Positions 42,524 through 51,545 of a stretch of 64,000 nucleotides of DNA are shown in pieces. Where the stretch lies: the NCBI RefSeq assembly GCF_000006405.1, contig NW_003205389.1, forward strand, positions 54,820 to 118,819. Direction: 5' to 3'. The notes under the pieces were generated by a model. That model saw nothing but the letters and a program-made list of their open reading frames with translations, had not been told where the DNA came from and did no database searches. The stretch comes from Perkinsus marinus ATCC 50983 (lineage: Eukaryota; Perkinsozoa; Perkinsida; Perkinsidae). Position 1 is the stretch's first letter. Every line of letters begins with the position of its first letter. The position numbers and the translations under genes are program-made.

Positions 42524-45500
42524 TGGTGCATCATCCGAGAAACGAACTCGGGTCACAACGATGGCAACGTTGTATTCTACCACTAGACCAATGATGCATG
42601 GTGCATCATCCGATATGAAGCGATTTGCTTTTTTGGGTGACACGGTGGAGAAATCTGAGATCGAGGCTCACTCCAACGACAAAACTGATTATTTTTCGGA
42701 GAGGTATCTTCGGAAGTTGAACGATCCTCACCAAGCGGCTATTACTATCCTTGGTTTCGGGAAATTTGTTCCATACAATCAAACCAAAGGTCTATGTCTT
42801 CTCTGTCCTTCGGGCAAACGGGTCCGCTCTTTCCATAACTTTACAAAAGAATGGGGACTCTCAAAAATAGACCAAATGGCTAACTGGAACGAGCAAATCT
42901 GGCTGAAGATCCGGTCTACTGCTCATCTGGCTCATCTAGCTGCTCCAATGTTTATCATGTGGTTAACTCACATCGTTCCCCTGACCGTCTCGCGCCGGAT
43001 ACAGGAGCGATGCCTGGAGAACTTAACTGATCTCACGGCGTGGAGAGATATATCCATCCCAGAGCCGGGAAATTCTGCCGGTGAACAGTTGATGGGTACA
43101 TTGGTGGGGTCTTGGTTAAAAAAATGTAATGAGGTTCTGACCGCCGTAGTCAGCAGAATAGACGCCGATCTCCGAGTGAGTGATAAATCAGAACTGCTCA
43201 GAAGATGGTGCAATGTATACCCCAAGGACGGAGAATCATGGTCTGAATTTGTCTCCAAGGAGAAATCCTTCCACTCACAACTAGAACAGTTTAGCGATGG
43301 GTCATGGGAGATCAGACGTGATAAACTTATAAGAGCTCTGAAGGCGTACCCTTTCTTCAACAACGACTTGGCCAAACTGCAGTACTTCCCCAAGCTACGG
43401 GAATCTAAGAGCTCCTCGGCTTTCTTCGACCATCTGTCCGTTTTGGAGAAAGATCACTACCCCCGTGACATTGATGATTTACTAGGTTTACCTCTCGATC
43501 GTCAATCCAAAAAAGGCGGCAGCAGTCGCAGAGGACAGGAAGGGGTAAAACCTTCGACGCCTTCCTCGACATTAGCTGGTGGCGGTGCCAACACTACCCA
43601 AGCTACTACTGCAAATGGTCAGTCATCGACACCAACGCCCACTAACACCTCCAAAGGAGCAATGCCCCAGGCGGGTTTGAGCTCCACTGGCCCCAAAGGG
43701 CCATGTAGGAACTGCGGTAAGACGGGGCATTGGGCCAAGAGCTGCAAAGCCCCTTGGAAGAAGAGTAACCCTAAGGTCTCGGAGGGCTCTGGCAAGGAAT
43801 CTACCACCAAGCTCGACCAGAAGGCGGAAGAGAAGAAAGAAGTTTCCTACGCTTTGGCCGAGGGAGCAGCCAAGCCTCATCCGGGTTGGACTACTACCAC
43901 CGTCGAAGTTCTGAACCACGACTCAGGAACCACCAAGCTTAAGGCGGCACTGGACACTTGTTCCAGTGTCAACCTATGTAGCCAGAAGGCTATTGAGGAT
44001 CTCCGGTCCAGCACAATCGATCTGGGAGTGAATAGTATCACTGTCAAATCGTTAGGCGGCTGCACTAAACTGGACCGCATGGCAGTGATCCAAGTTATTG
44101 CTAACAACAAGACCGTGGATGGACGTTTCTACATCTTACCGGATCGTCTGGTCCCAGGCCAGCAGTTTGATATTCTGCTGGGCAAGTCCACGCTACACCA
44201 ACTGGGATATAGATTGGTTAACGTGAACGATGACGTCATCCAAGATAGCGATGCTCTTCCTAGAAGCCCTCACCTTAGCGCTGAGCTCAACTGTGCACCC
44301 GATGAAGACCTGGTGAGCTACTATCTGTGGGCGGAAGGTATCATCGACAAGTACGATTTCTTCAAGGAACGCCCCTTTGGGGGCCCTATTGAGGAAGACT
44401 TGTCTAAAAACGACGACAATGATGAGTCGTCCCCGGTGGAGTCTACGTGGACTAGTCAAGTAGACCCCAACCCTAGCGTCGTCGAGAAGACGCGCAGCGG
44501 CAGTTTGGATTCTTTCATCAAATACAGTGTTCCCGTCCCTAAGGTCAAGCCCGGTGACGACGATATAGACGTTATGGTCCAAAGAGGTGTGGATTACATG
44601 ATCCGACACCTGAAGGACTGGGTGCCTGCCAAGGGCAACAAATGGTATAGATGCCGTATACGCCCCGTGACCTCCCCTGATGAAAAGGAGACCGATTGCC
44701 CCAAGCAGACCCACTGTTTCGAATTCGATTGGATCAGTGGGCATCCACAAACGGTCGAACCCCGACCCTCACACACCCATGACTACTCTGGCGCCCTACT
44801 GGAACCACTGTCTTCAGAGTCCAAGGCGGCTTTCCACAAGGAGCTTCAGACGTACATCAAGCGAGGCTGGTGGCAGGAGCGTTCTCGAGAGGATCGGTCT
44901 CCCTACGGGGAGATAGTGGTGTTCCCGGTGTCACAAGAGAACCACCCGGGGCATAAAATTAGGCCATGTGCCGATTGCCGCCGGAGGAATTTCTTCTTCC
45001 CGGCTGCTGGGTACTACAATCTTAGTCTGTCCGACAACATCACCGCCATTCTCGCATCTGATCTGAAGTGCCTGAGGGTAAAAGATATCTCAAAAGCGTT
45101 CTACCGCTTACATCTCCCTCGAGAGAGGGAGCTGCACTTGTGCAGCTCGGGCCTATCTTTCCGCTCATCACGGGTGGTTTTTGGGGTTCGATTCGGACCC
45201 CTAGCCCTAGCCTGTTTCACCGATCACTTCACCTCAGCCGTGTATACGGCTCTTACTGGTGTGGACCCTCCGGAGACTCTGACACCTGAGGAGCGGTGCC
45301 GGTATATTGATGGTCTTCTGATGCTCTGCTACTATGACGACTTCATCTTGGGAGGGAAAGATCCCCGCTTGCTGGAGACAGTAAGCACCCTAATGGATAG
45401 GATTGGAGAGCGCTTCGGCGTTACCTTTCCCAATGAGAAAGCTGCTACGCTGGGACCAACGGACAGTGAGATACCAAGCAAGCACCTGGGCCTACTCTGG

Positions 45501-47978
45501 TATTTCAAAGACGGTCGGCTCTGTGCGGCATGTCCCGAGGTACCCCAAGAGGAGCACGATGCCGAGCTCAACAAGGTGTTGACTAAGCGTCGCCTTTTCA
45601 AGATCTGTGGTCTCTACACTGATCCGCTGGGGGTACATGCCGAGCGGAGCCTCATCACCAATGAAATAAGAAGGTGGTGCGGTGTCTTTGGCGAAGCTAA
45701 AGACAGAAAATCCTGGGATATACCTCTACCGCTGACTGAGCGTGATACATACACCATCAAGAACCTCCTCTCCAAGGTCAGGGAACTTTCGTCTGTTTGT
45801 GAGCACCCATCTTGGGGGGACTGCGCATCCGTAGTGGTACATGCCGACGCTGCTGAAGAGAGTTTTGGATGGACTATCGGTACTGAGAACGGCCACATTA
45901 TATCTGAGAAGTCTCAACGTTTTCCCAGTGGCCTACGCTGGCATACGAACCGGCGAGAAATGTTTGCCCTCATCGACGCTCTTAAGAAGGCCTTACGGAT
46001 CGTCGAGCTAGGCGCAGCTGTCTCCCGGGTTCTACTACATTCTGACAACATGTCGGCGGTACGGTGGTGTGAGACCCATATCGCCAAGCTGCGGGGTTTC
46101 GACAAGTTGGCTCTGAGGAGGCTGCTTGGTCAATTCGGTGAAGCCGAAGGCATCCTGACGGCTCGTGGGGTTGAGGTGCACACCCTCCATATCCCCGGCT
46201 CCTCTAATATCAGAGCCGATTTTTTATCACGCTACCCTTCGACGCTGACCCTACCTACGCCCATCGGGCATGATAAACCCGCAGTTTTTCTCCTGAATGA
46301 AGATAGCGAAGACGTCGAAGGTGACTCTATGCTCACCACTGATTTCATTCAGTGTTGTGCGAGAACCCTAATAAATGACTCTACTAAATGGAGGGGTCTC
46401 GAGCTGCGGCGTCTAGTTACCATCCCGGAGGACCAGCGCAAGCTGAACGAGCTGAATGCTAGCGACCTCTACTTCCACTCGTTCGATGGTAATCTTTATT
46501 TCAACGATGTGGAATACGGTGGTCGCTTATATGTCCCTTTCGAGAAGGATGTTCCCTGGGAAGATCGATTGCGGACGAAGATCCTTGGGAAGACCCACTG
46601 GCATCACACACCTCTGAAGTTCATCATCGGCCGTCTACAGGAACAGGTCTGGTGGCCATCCCTCAAGTCCGATGTCAAGGGCTTTATGATGAAATGTTGG
46701 ATATGCAGACGGGAGGCTATTCGGCTTCTACCCCTGGGTGGTCAACGACCGCACTCCGTCAGCCCGAGATTTCAACGCGTCGTCATCGACTTTCTAGGCC
46801 CTTTTCAGGGGGTGGTGGTAGAGAACTGGGACTCTCCCAGCATTCTCGTAGCAGTCGACGCCACGACGTCCTGGCTTGAGCTATATTTGGTTGGGGACCA
46901 GACAGCCAACTCGACTATCAAATGCCTGGTACAGTGGAGCCTGCGTTTTGGTCCCCCCTTACAGATTTTATCGGATCAAGATCCGGCTTATACCTCCCGA
47001 GTGATGAAAGGTGTCCTGGCTGCCTTCAACATTACTTCGCAGACAAGCGGAGGGCACCACGCCCAAGCCCAGGGAGCAGCAGAGCAATGCGTTCACGTTG
47101 TCAAGATGGGTATTCGTAAGCTATGCTCTCACATTCCTATCGGCATGGCCCTCCGGAACATCGCCTGGGTCGCGAGAATACATAATACTACCGCACTTTA
47201 CGACGAGACCATTACGCCCGAGGAGTTGGTTTACGGTGGTAAAACGAGAGACTGTGTCCAAGCGCTCCTAGAGGCTGATCAACCGACACCCGACATCGGT
47301 GATGCTGCAAGGTTTCTGTCTGACCTTCGCCAAGATGTTTCCGCTCTTGAGCGATACTGGCGACGTGCTATTTTGGAGCACCGTGTCGGGAATCTTGTAG
47401 ATCGTCCCCGTCGCAGTGAGAGAGTTGAGGTCGACGATTCTGTCTTCAGGGTTATCGTTGATGGTCTGAAGAAGAGGAGAGTAGGTGGTCCCTTCACGGT
47501 GTCCGATATCAATGAGGCAGGCACCATGGCTACCATTGAAGGTCCACATGGTTCTAAGGAAGTCCCCACGTGGCAACTCTTTAAAGCACCACCCACTAGC
47601 CTAGCTAGGCTCTACGGCGATTTCGATGTCCCAGAGATGCAAGAGGCGCGTGAACGATCCGAAGATGAGCTCTCTCCTGGTGACCTCATTGTTTTCCGAT
47701 CTGTCTTCAACGACGAGGACGATGACGGAACGATTGGCATCGATTTCGGTAAGTTCCTAAGCAGAGATGGTGACAACCTATATGTCCAGCGTCTTTTTGT
47801 CGACGACAAGGGGTGTTGGCATGATCGTCGAGGCCAAGATGATGAAGATATATACGAAGTAGAGATCCGAACATCTGATGTTCTGTGCTCCGGTCCTGAT
47901 GTTAAACTCACCCAGGCGGGCAGACCAACCAAGAAGCTGAAGGATCTCCTCGGTACTCTTGGTGTGTCTGGAATCTAG
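42498..47978 (+). CDS. Gag-Pol polyprotein of the LTR retrotransposon
   Basis: A single 1826-codon ORF with no frameshift. Order: Gag-like helical region (about residues 30-330); CCHC zinc knuckle CRNCGKTGHWAKSC (about 403); protease AALDTCSSVNLCS (catalytic Asp about 486, where the usual DTG/DSG is DTC); a long linker; reverse transcriptase with RVKDISKAFYRLHLP and the active site YYDDFILGG (about 945, YYDD rather than the usual YxDD with L/V/A); RNase H with VVHADAAEESFGWTI (about 1117), NRREMFALIDAL and VLLHSDNMSA; integrase zinc region (H...H...CWIC), then catalytic D in VIDFLGPF, D in ILSDQDPAY and E in AQGAAEQCV. A C-terminal DNA-binding-like tail follows, with no clear chromodomain. 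The ATG at 42498 is in the LTR; an alternative ATG at 42561 lies beyond it. Stop TAG at 47976-47978. Confidence 0.93.
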   Translation: MDDDSEIIHGASSEKRTRVTTMATLYSTTRPMMHGASSDMKRFAFLGDTVEKSEIEAHSNDKTDYFSERYLRKLNDPHQAAITILGFGKFVPYNQTKGLCLLCPSGKRVRSFHNFTKEWGLSKIDQMANWNEQIWLKIRSTAHLAHLAAPMFIMWLTHIVPLTVSRRIQERCLENLTDLTAWRDISIPEPGNSAGEQLMGTLVGSWLKKCNEVLTAVVSRIDADLRVSDKSELLRRWCNVYPKDGESWSEFVSKEKSFHSQLEQFSDGSWEIRRDKLIRALKAYPFFNNDLAKLQYFPKLRESKSSSAFFDHLSVLEKDHYPRDIDDLLGLPLDRQSKKGGSSRRGQEGVKPSTPSSTLAGGGANTTQATTANGQSSTPTPTNTSKGAMPQAGLSSTGPKGPCRNCGKTGHWAKSCKAPWKKSNPKVSEGSGKESTTKLDQKAEEKKEVSYALAEGAAKPHPGWTTTTVEVLNHDSGTTKLKAALDTCSSVNLCSQKAIEDLRSSTIDLGVNSITVKSLGGCTKLDRMAVIQVIANNKTVDGRFYILPDRLVPGQQFDILLGKSTLHQLGYRLVNVNDDVIQDSDALPRSPHLSAELNCAPDEDLVSYYLWAEGIIDKYDFFKERPFGGPIEEDLSKNDDNDESSPVESTWTSQVDPNPSVVEKTRSGSLDSFIKYSVPVPKVKPGDDDIDVMVQRGVDYMIRHLKDWVPAKGNKWYRCRIRPVTSPDEKETDCPKQTHCFEFDWISGHPQTVEPRPSHTHDYSGALLEPLSSESKAAFHKELQTYIKRGWWQERSREDRSPYGEIVVFPVSQENHPGHKIRPCADCRRRNFFFPAAGYYNLSLSDNITAILASDLKCLRVKDISKAFYRLHLPRERELHLCSSGLSFRSSRVVFGVRFGPLALACFTDHFTSAVYTALTGVDPPETLTPEERCRYIDGLLMLCYYDDFILGGKDPRLLETVSTLMDRIGERFGVTFPNEKAATLGPTDSEIPSKHLGLLWYFKDGRLCAACPEVPQEEHDAELNKVLTKRRLFKICGLYTDPLGVHAERSLITNEIRRWCGVFGEAKDRKSWDIPLPLTERDTYTIKNLLSKVRELSSVCEHPSWGDCASVVVHADAAEESFGWTIGTENGHIISEKSQRFPSGLRWHTNRREMFALIDALKKALRIVELGAAVSRVLLHSDNMSAVRWCETHIAKLRGFDKLALRRLLGQFGEAEGILTARGVEVHTLHIPGSSNIRADFLSRYPSTLTLPTPIGHDKPAVFLLNEDSEDVEGDSMLTTDFIQCCARTLINDSTKWRGLELRRLVTIPEDQRKLNELNASDLYFHSFDGNLYFNDVEYGGRLYVPFEKDVPWEDRLRTKILGKTHWHHTPLKFIIGRLQEQVWWPSLKSDVKGFMMKCWICRREAIRLLPLGGQRPHSVSPRFQRVVIDFLGPFQGVVVENWDSPSILVAVDATTSWLELYLVGDQTANSTIKCLVQWSLRFGPPLQILSDQDPAYTSRVMKGVLAAFNITSQTSGGHHAQAQGAAEQCVHVVKMGIRKLCSHIPIGMALRNIAWVARIHNTTALYDETITPEELVYGGKTRDCVQALLEADQPTPDIGDAARFLSDLRQDVSALERYWRRAILEHRVGNLVDRPRRSERVEVDDSVFRVIVDGLKKRRVGGPFTVSDINEAGTMATIEGPHGSKEVPTWQLFKAPPTSLARLYGDFDVPEMQEARERSEDELSPGDLIVFRSVFNDEDDDGTIGIDFGKFLSRDGDNLYVQRLFVDDKGCWHDRRGQDDEDIYEVEIRTSDVLCSGPDVKLTQAGRPTKKLKDLLGTLGVSGI
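42524..42541 (+). promoter_or_regulatory. Primer-binding site of the LTR retrotransposon
   Basis: TGGTGCATCATCCGAGAA begins at the first base after the LTR. TGG complements a tRNA CCA end; the complement would be a tRNA ending ...GATGATGCACCA. A second TGGTGCATCATCCGA copy lies at about 42599-42613. The element at 27209 has nearly the same site. The donor tRNA is not in this window. Confidence 0.7.
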
Positions 47979-48034
47979 CTTCTTCGTTCTCATCCATTTT
48001 CCGCCGATGATTCGGCCTTTTTCAAGGGGGGGCG

Positions 48035-48217
48035 TGTGCTCGCCCGCGTGCCACGTGTACGCACGAGCAAGTGTGACGCCGAACCAACCCCTTATCGAAT
48101 CTCTTCCTGAGATTCACCTTTCGTCTCTCTATCACATCGATACTCTTATCTTACCTCTACCTTGGGTTTGGGTTGATATTAGCTCGGTATTATGGACGAC
48201 GACAGTGAGATCATACA
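48035..48217 (+). repeat. 3' LTR (183 bp)
   Basis: Identical to the 5' LTR and preceded by the polypurine tract. It carries the first codons of the polyprotein (ATGGACGACGACAGTGAG) after which host DNA begins, so a transcript started here could only make a short junction peptide. Confidence 0.95.
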
Positions 48218-48345
48218 CTATACCGTGTTCAATGATGCGTCTGATGAAGTCGTTGAGAGAAACGCAAGAACTGCAAGTGAGCCAAGGATGATGATGATGA
48301 TGATGATGATGATTACCAATGAGGTTTGTGACCTTGGATTTCAAT

Positions 48346-48465
48346 CGGGGTGTTCAATAGACCTCTCCTGAGTTTCGAAAGTGCCCCTGGGATTGAATTT
48401 TATATGTAAAACTCTATCCTGAGAGCGCTCTTAATACTCAGGAGAGGTTTATTGAACATCCCGAG
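48346..48465. mobile_element. MITE-like element with 28-bp inverted ends
   Basis: The left end GTGTTCAATAGACCTCTCCT (48351-48370) and the right end around AGGAGAGGTTTATTGAACAT (48441-48460) are inverted copies over about 28 bases with three or four differences, enclosing a 60-base non-coding core. It sits 130 bases beyond the LTR retrotransposon, after an (ATG)n run at about 48286-48312. Confidence 0.75.
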
Positions 48466-49605
48466 TGTCACTGAAGTAATAATGTTATGTTACCTTCTTA
48501 TCGTGTCATTGCTTACATACCACTCCGGACGCAAGAGTCCAGTATTCATATAAGGGTATTGAGCTTGATCGAGTCTCTAGAGTGAAGCTTCGGCCAGGGA
48601 AGAGAGAGGCGTCGCCATTCACCACCCCGAGGCGACAGGTTAAGCTCTGCTGACCATAACTCGTGCTGAGCATCATGGATAATATAAGCATGCGGTTAAC
48701 TTCCAATGCCAACTTGTTACTAAAATGTAACATGATGCGGACCTCTGACGGCCCAAGTCTGTGCGCAGTTTGTGGTAGTGATTCCTGCTAAGGAATCGAC
48801 GAGAGTGAAATCCTGGACGACAGAGGAACACAACGTGCACAATGAAGCACGCAGTAGAAACCAAAGTGATTCAATAGACGCTAGACTGCTCACATACAAA
48901 TAAGATGAGTGAATTGATATAAATCCTATGGGGTATCATCAGGTCGTGCTTTCAACTGCAGCGTGCTGCTTGCACCTCGGCAATAACGACCTCGTCCACC
49001 ATCTCCCATTCCTCTGGGATGTCATAAGTTATAAACGATATATGGTAGTGTCTACTACACATTCACATCGATCAAAGTATAGGGTCAAATACTAGCTCTG
49101 AAGTAGAGATCGCTCAGACACAACGCGATGCATGAAAGATCGACTCTTTCGATATTGTATCTTCCAGCATTGAAATGCTTAGATTCTTAAGCCTTAGAAA
49201 GATACAACCATGATTCGCAGTCTTCGATTCATTGATAATTAACCATGACTTAAACCTCCCTTACGAACTCCGGTTTGATCTCACTCGAACTCGAAGCATT
49301 ACACATACCAAGTTGAGTAGAAGGAAAAAAGACGAGCCACACAGCAGAGCATAATGCTCAGATAGGCAACCAAAGGTCGCACAGATGAAAGCTGGAAGAC
49401 GCCAGCTGCGCATGACCGTACCGTGCAATCCACACGGCGTTCACGCTAGGAACCTCTCGGAAAAAAAAAGAAGTACAGCCAGTAGTATTTCATCGACTTA
49501 GACGAAAGAAAAGGTGATAGACAGCTCTGAGAGGAGCAAAGCAGACAACAAGCGCAGGAAAGAGCACTTCAGTAACCGTGATGATGACGACGACCATTCT
49601 CAGAC
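48466..49605. other. Intergenic, nothing recognised
   Basis: Only short frames. It includes the downstream flank of the minus-strand secreted-protein gene. No RNA gene was recognised. Confidence 0.4.
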
Positions 49606-50601
49606 TCAACACTCGTCATGATACATACTTGTCGAGACATTCGGCTCCCAATACAAGTGGAAGCTATCACTAGATCGACGATACGTGATGGTAAGTTTCT
49701 GACGAAGCTGATCGGTGGTCAGACCCAACTCTCGGGCTAAACGCTCCATCTGCCAACTTGAGTAATCGGGCACGAACTCCTCGCAGTTGTGCAGATGGAA
49801 AGGGACTTCCTTCAGGTCAACCTTTACCCCATGAATATATCGGTAATCGAAAAAGAACACGTCTCCTTCGATGAGGAATAGAGCCATTTCGCCATTGATG
49901 TTGCCACAATACTCACCAGCAGGCATACCTGGACAGTACTCATGGTCACCTCCAGAATGAGGAGTAGTAGGGTGGAAGTTATGCTCTGTCGTCACCACAG
50001 CACCATTACCACACCTCACACTCGAGCCTTGACATACTGGTGATGCATCCCATATCTTGCAATATGAAGTGGGTCCCACTTCCTTCTGACAATATTCATC
50101 CCAGTTAACCGTTCCACCACTAGTCGTAAGCACTGCAGCCGAACGTGTCGTAGTCACTGGAACAGTAGTTTTATCACCAGCAGCTCGGGTAGTTTCCGGA
50201 ATAGTAGGAGTGGCAATTTCACCGTCACCACAGCTTACATCAGATCCTTGACAAACTGGGAACCGGTCCCACGTTTTACAATAAGATGCCGCACCAACCT
50301 TGTCACGACAGTAATCATCCCAGTTCGTAACAAGCATGGTTTGAACACCAGTTGCACCACTCGAGATGCTAACATCCGAGCCTACAACATCAGCATCAGC
50401 CTGGCGTCGTCCAAGTACACTGTTGATGATCGCGGACTCGGTACAGCTATTGAGACTACCGTGGCAGATTGAATGGTCACAATAGGAATCAGGACCAACA
50501 AATCTCCGGCAATAGTCATCTTGAACAGATGACGAGAAACAGGAGGTAACCGAAGCAGAAACCACTGATAGCACGATCCACTTGTGAGCGAAAATAGACA
50601 T
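49606..50601 (-). CDS. Secreted Cys-rich protein 2 with three YC motif repeats
   Basis: Single exon, 331 residues. I start at the ATG at 50601 because the longer frame opens at a TTG; this Met directly precedes a signal peptide (FAHKWIVLSVVSASVTSC). Three Cys repeats follow: DYCRRFVGPDSYCDHSICHG, WDDYCRDKVGAASYCKTWDR with FPVCQGSDVSCG, and WDEYCQKEVGPTSYCKIWDA with SPVCQGSSVRCG, separated by Thr/Ser-rich, probably O-glycosylated linkers. The C-terminal 115 residues form a different region (EYCPGMPAGEYCGNINGEMA, HLHNCEEF, then a helix MERLARELGLTTDQLRQKL). YCK-x-W-x(3)-PVC-x-G links it to the protein at 61705-62106 and, more weakly, to that at 10214-10864. Probably extracellular or wall-associated; function unknown. 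Confidence 0.78.
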   Translation of the reverse strand: MSIFAHKWIVLSVVSASVTSCFSSSVQDDYCRRFVGPDSYCDHSICHGSLNSCTESAIINSVLGRRQADADVVGSDVSISSGATGVQTMLVTNWDDYCRDKVGAASYCKTWDRFPVCQGSDVSCGDGEIATPTIPETTRAAGDKTTVPVTTTRSAAVLTTSGGTVNWDEYCQKEVGPTSYCKIWDASPVCQGSSVRCGNGAVVTTEHNFHPTTPHSGGDHEYCPGMPAGEYCGNINGEMALFLIEGDVFFFDYRYIHGVKVDLKEVPFHLHNCEEFVPDYSSWQMERLARELGLTTDQLRQKLTITYRRSSDSFHLYWEPNVSTSMYHDEC

Positions 50602-51545
50602 GAAAGAGCGTAAAAGAACTACAATGCTAATTGAGCTGGTCAAACTAGGAAATGAACTCCACTCTACACCATGCCTTGGTTTGGAAATGTAGACAATCGT
50701 GTTGTTACCAGCTAAGATTCTGTGTCTAGCTCGCTACGGGGCGACAAACGAAATGCAATTCTCAGTAGTGGCTCGTCGTATTATAATCGATCTAACAAGA
50801 CCTTTCTTACCTGCTCCTCCTTAGTGCTCTCATGTAGATGCATCGACAATTACACAGGTTGTGTCGATCCGTTACCTAAGCTTCATCCCGGTCGTGTTAT
50901 AATGCCACTTGTGTCAATGATTACAGCCTGTACGAGTGCATAAGATAGACTTCTATGGCATGTGTTAACGACATCTCTCGTGAGCCTGCAATACTGTGAC
51001 TACTTCAAGGCTGCCGTGAACTGTCTTTAATTTCTTAGTCCCAGCTCATTTTGATATAGTTTACCGATGATGGTAGAGGGGAAGAGGTTGGACCAGTGTG
51101 GGAGGGGGGGAATGTATGCACATGATCAACTACATGTGTTGCTAAAAGTATGAAAATTCTGAGGAAATTTTGGGAAATTATCCTAGGTTTTTGTACACTT
51201 CTACCCACAACCGTGTAGATTCTCACAATATAGTGAGGAAACCTACGACTTCAGTCGATGAAACCTAACATATGTTCCCACCCAAGCGTTGGGCCAGTAA
51301 TCCACCGATCATAACATCACTACTCTACCATTGCGGTGTGTGAATACAAACTGAGTCGTTCAAGAATCTGCGATGCTCTGATTACTCGTCTTCCTCACCG
51401 AGATTACTGTCATCATCCTTAGATGTGATGCACAGACTGTTGTAACAAAAATACCAATATTCGGAAACACATTTCAGCAGAAGTATACACATTATACAAT
51501 TAGAATCGTAAATTCTCGACACTATCACTTTCATCATCATCATCA
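50602..51545. other. Intergenic, nothing recognised
   Basis: Short frames only. The promoter of the secreted-protein gene and the 3' flank of the BRE1-like gene lie here. AT-rich stretches occur near 51140-51180 and 51480-51510. Confidence 0.4.

Larger units (their letters stand above)
42341..48217 (+). mobile_element. Complete LTR retrotransposon (Ty3/gypsy-type domain order)
   Basis: A 5877-base element: identical 183-base LTRs at 42341-42523 and 48035-48217 (TG...CA ends), a primer-binding-site-like sequence directly after the 5' LTR, one polyprotein ORF, and a G-rich polypurine tract (TTCAAGGGGGGG, about 48021-48032) before the 3' LTR. The flanks carry CTAT on both sides (42337-42340 and 48218-48221), read as a 4-base target-site duplication; if the LTR ends at TAC it would be 5 bases (ACTAT). 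Domain order PR-RT-RNase H-integrase is that of Ty3/gypsy-like elements. Identical LTRs and an intact ORF imply recent insertion. Confidence 0.95.
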
